Below are positions 1 to 7,513 of a DNA stretch of 64,000 nucleotides, one piece after another. Under the pieces are notes generated by a model. It ran no database searches, was not told where the DNA came from, and worked only from the letters and a program-made list of their open reading frames with translations. Source of the stretch: G963663775 sp963663775 (GTDB lineage: Bacteria; Bacillota; Clostridia; Oscillospirales; Butyricicoccaceae); the NCBI GenBank assembly GCA_963663775.1, contig OY760624.1:2604001-2668000 (forward strand), in the 5' to 3' direction. Numbering within the stretch: the stretch's first letter is position 1; each line of letters starts with the position of its first letter. Made by a program: the position numbers and the translations under genes.

Positions 1-266
1 AATTCTAATATGACACGCAGATATTCCAGCGCAGCTTGGTCAAGTTCGCTGTCCCGATACCACCCAAGGTCAATCTGCACCATTGCCAGCGATTCCTCCT
101 CACAGCAGACCGCTCGCAGTGCCGCTTCCTCCAACGGTTCTGTCAGCGCAAAAGGATACAGCCGATACCAGCCCCTGCTCGGATTTCGGTCATTCTGGCT
201 GCTTTCTGTTAGCTTTTCCGCACGCCATTTGGACAGGCTATCTTTTTTCCCGCATCTCCAAAACAC
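1..266 (-). CDS. DUF4874-like (glycoside-hydrolase-like) protein, N-terminal fragment
   Basis: This reading frame is open from a GTG at 266 to the left edge, so only about 88 residues are present. The start is chosen because GGGGGAGGAG lies six bases upstream. It overlaps the last 29 bases of the GT2 gene, as expected for translational coupling. The visible part has NPSRGWYRLYPF near residue 29 and later AMVQIDLGWYRDSELDQAAL. This resembles the start of DUF4874/DUF4832 proteins, which are predicted TIM-barrel carbohydrate-active proteins. No signal peptide is visible. As last gene of the Pel-like operon it could act on the polymer, but that is inference; the family call rests on a short stretch. 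Confidence 0.5.
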   Translation of the reverse strand, partial: MFWRCGKKDSLSKWRAEKLTESSQNDRNPSRGWYRLYPFALTEPLEEAALRAVCCEEESLAMVQIDLGWYRDSELDQAALEYLRVILE

Positions 267-1023
267 GATTCTCCTCCCCCACATTCATTTTCAGCACCCG
301 AATCCGAAAAAATATCACCCATATGCTGAGCAGCATCCGAAACATATAAAGGATTGGCTTCCATCCTGCGTGCATGCTCACGCCTTCTGTTCGCTGATGC
401 ATGATTGCTGGCACTTCTTCCACCCGAAATCCTAGCAAAATCATCTGCATTACCATGTTTGCATCCGGATACTTGTCTTCAAACTGTTGATAACGGGAAT
501 AGTACAGCACTGTGCGGCGGCTAAGCCCCTGCAACCCACTGGTTGGGTCCATAATTTTTTCTCCGGTTGCCCTGCGAATCATGCTGCGAAACAGCTTATA
601 CGCCAGTTCCTTCAAGGGCGGTGTGGCATATGCCCCACTGTCCTGTAGATAGCGGGAACCCAGCACAATATCAGGGGCGTTTTGGTTTGCACCGTCTGCT
701 GTCAATCGGCTGTAAATCAAAGGGATATTGCACACATCATGCTGTCCGTCCGCATCCATTTGGATAACGTATTTATAATTGCATCGAATGGCATATTTAT
801 AGCCCAGCTGCAGCGCACTGCCATATCCCAGATTAAAAACATGCGTCACCAGTGCGTGATTTGTGTCTTTCACAATCCAGTTTGTATCATCCGAGGATGC
901 ATCATTGATAACCAAAACATTTGCAATTGCCGCAATTTCCGGCTGCTCCAAATCGCTCAAAATTTTGCCGATATTTTTCGCTTCGTTGTATGCGGGTATA
1001 ATAATCAATAGTTCTTTTTGCAT
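238..1023 (-). CDS. Glycosyltransferase family 2
   Basis: Predicted 261-residue GT-A fold glycosyltransferase. It opens with the GT2 signature LIIIPAYNEAKNIGKIL, then VINDASSDDT, and a metal/nucleotide-sugar binding DADGQHD motif near residue 95. The C-terminus has a hydrophobic stretch (LLSIWVIFFRIRVL) that may associate with the membrane. ATG 1023 is preferred over an upstream in-frame start at 1098 because GAGGGGGG sits just upstream and family homology begins here. It follows a GT4 gene by 37 bases. Neighbouring DUF2304 proteins commonly accompany GT2 enzymes of polyprenyl-phosphate type, so a lipid-linked acceptor is possible. Substrate is unknown. Confidence 0.85.
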   Translation of the reverse strand: MQKELLIIIPAYNEAKNIGKILSDLEQPEIAAIANVLVINDASSDDTNWIVKDTNHALVTHVFNLGYGSALQLGYKYAIRCNYKYVIQMDADGQHDVCNIPLIYSRLTADGANQNAPDIVLGSRYLQDSGAYATPPLKELAYKLFRSMIRRATGEKIMDPTSGLQGLSRRTVLYYSRYQQFEDKYPDANMVMQMILLGFRVEEVPAIMHQRTEGVSMHAGWKPILYMFRMLLSIWVIFFRIRVLKMNVGEENRVLEMREKR

Positions 1024-1060
1024 AGTCCGCCCCCCTCTTTTCTCCGCCCATTGCATGCCT

Positions 1061-2263
1061 TTACAGTAGTTCCAGCAGTAAACGGATATCTTCCGCATGG
1101 TTCATCTGCTTCTGTTTTGCTGCCGCTTGCAGGCTTTGCCGCAGGGTTGGCTGTTCCATCAGCCGCACCACACTGTCTGCAATCGCTTCCGCATCCAGCG
1201 CACACAAAATCCCATCTTCCCCTTGCTGAATCTGTTCACGGTTGCCGCTGCAATCCGATGCAATGATTGCGCAGCCCAGCGTCTGCGCCTCTTGAATCGC
1301 AATACTCTTGCCCTCAAATCGAGTGGCATGCACATAAATATCGGTCTGTGAGAAGTAGGGGTATGGATTTTCTATAGCACCCAACAGCAAAAAATCTTCC
1401 TGCAAACCCAATTTTGCAATCTTCCTCTCCAACATTTTTCGCTCGGGTCCTTCTCCCAATACATACCATCGCACTGCCACCCCGCGCTGCCGCAGGCACT
1501 GCATGGCATCCACTGCAATCTCATAGGCTTTCTGATGTGTCAATCGGCCCACTGTCAGCAAGCGAGTGCCTTGAAAATCATCTGCAATGCCACCCGGCTT
1601 GCTTGCTCTCGCCACAATCCCTGTCTGGTCTATGTAATTATGCAGGGTATTGGTATTTTCTGTGCACTCTGGATAAACACACAGAAAATGGCTTTTCACC
1701 TCGTCCGAAACTGTAAAAATACGGTCAAATTGCAAATAGCATGCTCTGTCCAGCTTTCGAGTGTAACCCGCCTGCTCATAGTCAATGTGGACGAAGGCGG
1801 CTTTTCGCTTTGCCTGCACATGGTCCGCCACATAATATGTCGCCCCTCCTTCCAGATATGCAATTGCAAGGTCATATACCTCTTTCTGTGGCTCTGCGCC
1901 ATCAGAAACCAACCTCCACAGCAATTTATCTATCTGTAAACGATGTTTTTTCAGCATTTCTGTCGCACCTGCCGCCATATACGGCAGCAAGCGCAGTGCA
2001 TTCGCCCGCCGCACAGCTGCTCGGCATACGGTACCCATCATATGATACTGTCCTTTGCGGGACAGCACCGATACCTCACAATAGGTGCTGTTGCGCCGTT
2101 TCACCTGCGGCGGCACACGATGCACCAGTTCGCCCTGTGCCATCAGCACATACAGCGACACCTCGTATTGGCTGCTGTCAAACCGCTTCATCAGCTCCAA
2201 CATTGCCATCTCCGCACCGGCATGTCCCAGCGTATTGATGACAAACAAAACTTTCTTCTTCAT
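1061..2263 (-). CDS. Glycosyltransferase family 4 (GT-B)
   Basis: A 400-residue GT-B glycosyltransferase. The N-terminus KVLFVINTLGHAGAEMAMLEL is the usual acceptor-domain opening with the GGAE-like loop. The C-terminal donor domain carries LTVGRLTHQKAYEIAVDA, WYVLGEGPERKMLE and an EGKSIAIQEAQTLGCAIIASD segment matching the GT4 E-x7-E motif region (EGxxxAxxEAxxxG). It lies 11 bases after the DUF2304 gene in the Pel-like operon and probably adds a sugar to the polymer or a lipid-linked intermediate in the cytoplasm. It is additional to the PelF glycosyltransferase, so this locus may decorate its product. Donor and acceptor cannot be told from sequence. Confidence 0.88.
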   Translation of the reverse strand: MKKKVLFVINTLGHAGAEMAMLELMKRFDSSQYEVSLYVLMAQGELVHRVPPQVKRRNSTYCEVSVLSRKGQYHMMGTVCRAAVRRANALRLLPYMAAGATEMLKKHRLQIDKLLWRLVSDGAEPQKEVYDLAIAYLEGGATYYVADHVQAKRKAAFVHIDYEQAGYTRKLDRACYLQFDRIFTVSDEVKSHFLCVYPECTENTNTLHNYIDQTGIVARASKPGGIADDFQGTRLLTVGRLTHQKAYEIAVDAMQCLRQRGVAVRWYVLGEGPERKMLERKIAKLGLQEDFLLLGAIENPYPYFSQTDIYVHATRFEGKSIAIQEAQTLGCAIIASDCSGNREQIQQGEDGILCALDAEAIADSVVRLMEQPTLRQSLQAAAKQKQMNHAEDIRLLLELL

Positions 2264-2274
2264 CTCGCCGTCCT

Positions 2275-2649
2275 TTATAGCTCGGATTTGATTTTTCCCG
2301 TCAGTTTCTCTAATTCCCGCAGAATCCGCTCATTTTCTTGATTGAGCAATGACACCTGCATCGCCAGCTCTTGATTTTTCATCGTCAGCTGCGAAAGCTG
2401 CATACATAGCAGAAATGCATAAAAAATCACAGAAACGAGCACTACAAACCCTGCTATATAGGCATTCTGCTGCATTAACACACTCCAATCCGAAAGACCT
2501 GGTACACTCCCCAGTAAAATCAGCAGTATGCCAAATGTGCCCCAGCCAAGTCCCATGGTGTCCGTCAATTTTTTCAAAACGCAGGCATAAAAATCTGCAA
2601 GCAAGACCAATATGCCCAACCCTATCATGATAAGTTTCCACATCATCAT
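2275..2649 (-). CDS. DUF2304 small membrane protein
   Basis: A 124-residue protein with three predicted membrane helices (about 5-21, 33-52 and 65-85) and a charged C-terminal coiled coil (LAMQVSLLNQENERILRELEKL). This is the layout of DUF2304, a family repeatedly found beside GT2 enzymes of the dolichol-phosphate-sugar type, where it may be a membrane partner. The ATG overlaps the PelG stop by four bases (ATGA), so the two are translationally coupled. Three tandem Met codons make the exact start uncertain by two residues. The function is unknown. Confidence 0.75.
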   Translation of the reverse strand: MMMWKLIMIGLGILVLLADFYACVLKKLTDTMGLGWGTFGILLILLGSVPGLSDWSVLMQQNAYIAGFVVLVSVIFYAFLLCMQLSQLTMKNQELAMQVSLLNQENERILRELEKLTGKIKSEL

Positions 2650-4145
2650 GTGCTTCTTCTCCCCCTGTAGCCACCAAACAGCTTCAGCCGCTTTTTCTTC
2701 TTTTTCGGATACTTTTCATATACTTTTTCAGATGGTTTTTTGCCTTTTCCTCTCTTGAGCAATTCGCCCTTGCAAAAGATATGGAAATCAAGGTTTTTTT
2801 CCATCCAACGCAACCGTTGATATGCCGCACACCAGCCCGCAAACGCACCGATGAACAAACCCATTCCATACCAGATTTCCGATAACGTTGTCGCAAAGAT
2901 GCTTCCTGCCAAGGTCATTCCCAAAAAACAAATGCTAGTCCACATAGAGCCGGTCAAATCATCAAAATAATACAAAAACAGCATTGCAGCATACAAAATG
3001 AACAACACAAAATATCCCGCTGCAAGACTGGGATAAATGCGCATGACCATGCCGGAAAATCCATATCGAGGCAGTGTTACCACCAACACAAAATACAGCG
3101 TAATCGAAACAATAAACTGCACACGGGTTAAATTCATCAGTTCTCGGCTCAATTGCCCAAACATGCGTTTTTTCGCCTTCTCAATATCTGCCCATCGCCC
3201 GCCAATAACTGCCTCTGAATATTGCTTGTAGCGTTCATGAAAATGCATTTCAATGCTGGCAATAAAGATAACGCTTGCGGAAATATTTGTAAACATCGCC
3301 AGACAGCTCGCCATGTCATACGGCTCGGCGGTGATAAAGCTGTTTGCCACCACAATGCGCAGATTGGTTCCCCAAAACACAAAGTTATGGATAAACAGCC
3401 CTAGATAATAGGCAGAATTGGCTATCAAAAGCTTTCCATATCGTTTGAAATAGCTTAAAATCTTGCGATACTGCTTACTATTGCCCCGAAAATAGGATTG
3501 AATCAGCGCATATTCCATGCAAGCAATCAAAAACAGTCCCAAGGTCAAGGCAAGCAGCATGCTATAGGTCGGCTCCCATTCAAGCACATACACCATAGCA
3601 ATCGACAGCACAAATGCCACAAGCATGCCCAGAAAATAAATTCCCACTATTTTTTGAAAATCCTTCAAGCCTGTCAGATAGAGCATGCTGTAAATGGCAA
3701 ATATCAATGCGATATAGCCGCAAAATCCCGTGAAAACATAGACTGCGTCCACCTTGCCCACCAAATATTCCCACAAGCAAAACGGAATCCCCAGCGCACA
3801 GCTCAGCACCGTGTTACACAGCAGTCCCAAATGAAAGCACGGCAAAATATCGTCATACCGTTCTTCATAGATGGTATCTGCCATATATTTGGAGAGCACC
3901 ACATTAAAAGGAGCGGTTGTCAGCAATGCAAAGATGGAAATATACATAAACGTGCAGACAAACAGCTCCCGCTTGGCATATCCAACTGCTGAAAACCCAA
4001 CCACCCGCATCATCAGTGCAACATTTAGAATGATCAGCAGTATGGGTGCAATGGTAATCACAATGCAATAGCCTGCGCCTACCAAATTCGATGTAATGGT
4101 GTTTTTTTCAAAAATACGGTTGAGCTGTACACCAATTCCTGCCAT
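2646..4145 (-). CDS. pelG: PelG-like polysaccharide transporter
   Basis: A 499-residue polytopic membrane protein with about 12 hydrophobic helices. The opening MAGIGVQLNRIF followed by a first helix near residue 25 is characteristic of PelG, the MATE/oligosaccharide-flippase superfamily member that works with PelF to synthesise and move Pel polymer across the membrane. The C-terminus ends in a strongly basic tail (KYPKKKKKRLKLFGGYRGR), probably cytoplasmic. It begins 21 bases after pelF, the order seen in other pel loci. Regulation is inferred to be through PelD and c-di-GMP. Length is close to the family norm of about 460-500. Confidence 0.88.
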   Translation of the reverse strand: MAGIGVQLNRIFEKNTITSNLVGAGYCIVITIAPILLIILNVALMMRVVGFSAVGYAKRELFVCTFMYISIFALLTTAPFNVVLSKYMADTIYEERYDDILPCFHLGLLCNTVLSCALGIPFCLWEYLVGKVDAVYVFTGFCGYIALIFAIYSMLYLTGLKDFQKIVGIYFLGMLVAFVLSIAMVYVLEWEPTYSMLLALTLGLFLIACMEYALIQSYFRGNSKQYRKILSYFKRYGKLLIANSAYYLGLFIHNFVFWGTNLRIVVANSFITAEPYDMASCLAMFTNISASVIFIASIEMHFHERYKQYSEAVIGGRWADIEKAKKRMFGQLSRELMNLTRVQFIVSITLYFVLVVTLPRYGFSGMVMRIYPSLAAGYFVLFILYAAMLFLYYFDDLTGSMWTSICFLGMTLAGSIFATTLSEIWYGMGLFIGAFAGWCAAYQRLRWMEKNLDFHIFCKGELLKRGKGKKPSEKVYEKYPKKKKKRLKLFGGYRGRRST

Positions 4146-4166
4146 AGCCTTTCCCCCTTTCGCCCG

Positions 4167-5597
4167 TTATGATGGTGTCTGGTTATGGTGCAATGCTTGA
4201 TAGATTGCCGCATATCGACGAATCATATCCTCTATTTTATATTTGCTCACCACACGTTGATACCCATTTTCGCCCATTTCCTGCCGTTGCTGCGGATGAT
4301 TCGCCAACTGCAAGATGGCCTTGGCAATCTCTTCGATGTTCATAATATGGGTCAAGATGCCTGCCGGTCCAAAATCATCCGATTCGCCATACAGCAGCCC
4401 TTTGCAGTTGCCGACATTGGTGGCAATGACCGGCTTGCGTGCTGCAAAGCTCTCCAATATCGCCAGCGGCAGCCCTTCGCTGATGCTGGTCAAAATGGTC
4501 ATGTCCATCTTCCCGAGATATTCCAGCACATTGACCTGACCGGTGAAAATCACATCCGGAATGTGCAATTGCTCCACCAGTGCAAAGCATTCCCTTGCAT
4601 AGGCTTCGTCCTCTTCCCACGGTCCCATAATCCATAGCTTCAGTCGTGGCTGCTGCTGTTTTGCGACGGCAAACGCACGAATCATCGTTTTGACATCTTT
4701 GATGGGTGTGACACGCAGCACTGCGCCAACATGCACATGTGTCCGCTCTTCTGCATCTTTTGTCGGCAGCTGCGCAAATTTTTGCACTGGAATGCCGTTC
4801 GGCGTGACCACTATTTTCTCAGCGTCACATCCAAATTCTATTTGCAGGCTCTTGGCGTCCTCATACAGACTGGTCACCACATCTGCCTGCCGATATGCCA
4901 CGAGTGCCATCTTGCGAAACTGCTCAATCCAGATATTTTTATAAACGCCGTTGACCCACTTAGCACGAATCAATTCTTCCTCTCGCTCACGGGTATAGAT
5001 ACCATGCTCGGAAATCAACAGCTTTGCCCCATAAATCATTTTCGCCATGCTGCCCAACACGCCCGCATAGCCTGTTGCGACGCAATGATAAATGTCCGCA
5101 TGCGGCAGCTTCATCTTCATCGTGAAGAACAGCGGCAGATAGATGGAGCGAATCGTCCACAAAAAATCCGAATAGACAATGCCTCTGTATTTCTTCTTAT
5201 AATACTCGGTTGCCGCCGTCATAAAATCCGCACCCATCAGCAAATCATCTATGGACAGCCGTTCATTTTGGAACAGGCGAAACAGATTTTGCCAATCTAC
5301 ATTCTCATTCAAAACCAACTGCCGCAATGCGCTATATTCCCATTTTTTCAATCGTTCTGCACGCTTATGCCGTTTATCGCCTGCAAACCAATCAAAATCA
5401 TCCAAATACAGCTCATAGATTTCCGCCACATTCTCTGGAATTTCACTGACAAATTTTCCACGGATGGAGCGATTGGCAACAATCGCAAGCACCACAAATT
5501 CATACTCGGGAAAGGATTGTATCATATTTTGAATCCAGCTGGATACCCCACCCACCACATAGGGATAACACCCCTCTGCAATGATACATATTCTCAT
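4167..5597 (-). CDS. pelF: PelF-like GT4 glycosyltransferase
   Basis: A 476-residue cytosolic glycosyltransferase. The N-terminal CIIAEGCYPYVVGGVSSWIQ is the hallmark of PelF, which polymerises an amino-sugar-rich polymer from UDP-sugars (known for Pseudomonas Pel). The donor domain shows RVTPIKDVKTMIRA, LWIMGPWEEDEAY and SISEGLPLAILESFAARKPVIA with the E-x7-E pair. It is followed by pelG, and the PelF-PelG pair is the diagnostic core of a pel locus. The DUF2194-like gene is 60 bases upstream. Donor specificity cannot be read from sequence. Confidence 0.9.
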   Translation of the reverse strand: MRICIIAEGCYPYVVGGVSSWIQNMIQSFPEYEFVVLAIVANRSIRGKFVSEIPENVAEIYELYLDDFDWFAGDKRHKRAERLKKWEYSALRQLVLNENVDWQNLFRLFQNERLSIDDLLMGADFMTAATEYYKKKYRGIVYSDFLWTIRSIYLPLFFTMKMKLPHADIYHCVATGYAGVLGSMAKMIYGAKLLISEHGIYTREREEELIRAKWVNGVYKNIWIEQFRKMALVAYRQADVVTSLYEDAKSLQIEFGCDAEKIVVTPNGIPVQKFAQLPTKDAEERTHVHVGAVLRVTPIKDVKTMIRAFAVAKQQQPRLKLWIMGPWEEDEAYARECFALVEQLHIPDVIFTGQVNVLEYLGKMDMTILTSISEGLPLAILESFAARKPVIATNVGNCKGLLYGESDDFGPAGILTHIMNIEEIAKAILQLANHPQQRQEMGENGYQRVVSKYKIEDMIRRYAAIYQALHHNQTPS

Positions 5598-5657
5598 ACT
5601 ATGCCTCGTTTTCTATCGAACTCTGTCGCATGTTCTGCCACCGCCTGTGCAGCAGCA

Positions 5658-7481
5658 TCACTGGGTATAATAAATGTTCGCATCTTCTTTCACCTGTATC
5701 AAAACGGTATCTTGCTTCGCTTGAATTAGATAGGCGTTCTTTTCTATTTTTTGATAGGTGCCGCCCTCTATGCCAGCGATGCCTTCGTCATGCGTGCGCA
5801 GCAAGAACCATGCATCCTCCCTGCACTGCTTGACATGGAGCGTGATGCTGTTGCCGCTGCGTTCATCGGCATAATCCATCGCCAAAACCGTACGCATGCG
5901 GCTGCCGCTTTCGGACAAAGTGGTTTGGTCAAATGCAGAAAATGCCTTCCAATACGTTGTGGTATAGCGAGATAACCGATTGGACAGCTGTTCCCATGCG
6001 TCCGCCGCACTCTGCGGATAAAGAACACGTGCCATATCCACGGTAATCGTCGAATATGCCAACGCTGTCTGCACACTCTTGACCCGCAAATCCTCCGAAA
6101 AAGTATGGCTGAAGCCATCAATGGTTGCCTTTGCCGCCAAAACATCCTCCGACACATAGGAAAACAGTGCATCATCGGTACGATAGTCCTCCAAAATGGT
6201 CTGAACATTCTGCAGCATGGACGAGGTCAACTGCTGCTCCGCCGCCTGTGTGCCAGCGTTACCCGCATAAAACGAGGTGAATTGATAGGTTGGCAGCCAT
6301 GCCTGAAACAGCGCATCATCTGCCGCCAATTTTTCTGCAAGCGGCAGGCTGGATTTCTGTGTGCCGGAAAGACCCATCTCGCCCCGCTGCTCTCGAACCA
6401 CCTTAAAATAATAATCCAGCGCATCCGTTTTCGGGAGATTGGCATCCGTATGATTCAACTGCGGATTCATCATACAGGTTATTTTCGCCTGCATTTTGGA
6501 GGTCAGCGTCATCAAGTCCGGCCAAATGATATCACGCATTACAGATTCTGCGGAACGACTGTACCGCTGCTGCATCTCTGCGGCATTTTCTTCTGCCAGC
6601 ACCGGATAATTGAGTGCCACCAGGGACTGCGCATTGACCACCGGATACATTTCATAATCTTTCATTTCTGCCATCATCGCATCCAATATGCCGATGCCCG
6701 TGTCGGTGGACAAATAATCCCCATTGACCGCAAACACACGGGTGCTGCCGATGCTGCTGCGCCAAATAATCGCAGGCAAATATTCATTTTCCGCCGCCGC
6801 ATATTTTATTTTATCCAACTGCCCCACCATATAGAGCTTTGATCCAGTTGTAACGCTATACCAAGGCACATCCAGTGCCAAATCCTGCTGCTTCTGGGTT
6901 TCCGGCTTGTTGGGGTCTGCCTGATAGACCACCTCCCCACCCAATAGAAACCCTTGGAACAGCTTGATTCCCTCCAGATGGACGGTTGACTGCGTCACTG
7001 CGGTAATTCCCAAAATCGATTGCAGTGCTCGGCTGTTTTGAATGACCTCAACCGACGGCAGATTGCAGAAAATGAGATGGATGCCTTGCGCGACCCAACC
7101 CTGCAGCTGTACAACATCAGAATCCCACTGCACATACGCTGCATCCAACAGCACCACTTCCGGCGGGTTGGATGTGTCCAGCTCCACTGCGTCCACCGTA
7201 TGTTTTTCGATAACGTCACGCTTCGTGTAGCGGCTCCACTGCGCAACTGTATTGCCTACGCCCCCATCCTGTGTGCTGCCCACATAAATGACGTAATCAC
7301 CTTGTTGATTGCCCGCATGTAATGCCTTATCCGAATTTGTGGATTCGGTCGCTGTCTGCTGTGCATACTGGTTTGTTCCAAACTGGTTCCATTGCTCTTT
7401 GACCACACCCGACATCTGAAACATAAACAAAACAACCAGCATAATCGCTGTGATTGTCAAGAAATTTTTATAAGATACCAT
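5658..7481 (-). CDS. DUF2194-like membrane-anchored protein of the Pel locus
   Basis: A 607-residue protein with one N-terminal membrane anchor (about residues 6-23, ITAIMLVVLFMFQMSG), so most of it is predicted extracellular. ATG 7481 is preferred over 7517 because GGGAGGTG lies eight bases upstream. A Rossmann-like first half contains VVLLDAAYVQWDSDVVQLQG and FAVNGDYLSTDTGIGILDAM, which I associate with DUF2194. No NodB deacetylase motifs are visible. It occupies the position where Bacillus-type pel operons carry the PelA deacetylase, between pelE and pelF. It may therefore process or bind the polymer outside the cell, but this is positional inference. Confidence 0.6.
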   Translation of the reverse strand: MVSYKNFLTITAIMLVVLFMFQMSGVVKEQWNQFGTNQYAQQTATESTNSDKALHAGNQQGDYVIYVGSTQDGGVGNTVAQWSRYTKRDVIEKHTVDAVELDTSNPPEVVLLDAAYVQWDSDVVQLQGWVAQGIHLIFCNLPSVEVIQNSRALQSILGITAVTQSTVHLEGIKLFQGFLLGGEVVYQADPNKPETQKQQDLALDVPWYSVTTGSKLYMVGQLDKIKYAAAENEYLPAIIWRSSIGSTRVFAVNGDYLSTDTGIGILDAMMAEMKDYEMYPVVNAQSLVALNYPVLAEENAAEMQQRYSRSAESVMRDIIWPDLMTLTSKMQAKITCMMNPQLNHTDANLPKTDALDYYFKVVREQRGEMGLSGTQKSSLPLAEKLAADDALFQAWLPTYQFTSFYAGNAGTQAAEQQLTSSMLQNVQTILEDYRTDDALFSYVSEDVLAAKATIDGFSHTFSEDLRVKSVQTALAYSTITVDMARVLYPQSAADAWEQLSNRLSRYTTTYWKAFSAFDQTTLSESGSRMRTVLAMDYADERSGNSITLHVKQCREDAWFLLRTHDEGIAGIEGGTYQKIEKNAYLIQAKQDTVLIQVKEDANIYYTQ

Positions 7482-7513
7482 GTTGAAACACCTCCCTTTG
7501 CCGCAGCCATCGT

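Noticed and set aside
4731..5729. Plus-strand frame of 332 codons
   Set aside because: Antisense shadow of pelF; composition is His/Cys-rich and there is no ribosome site or domain.
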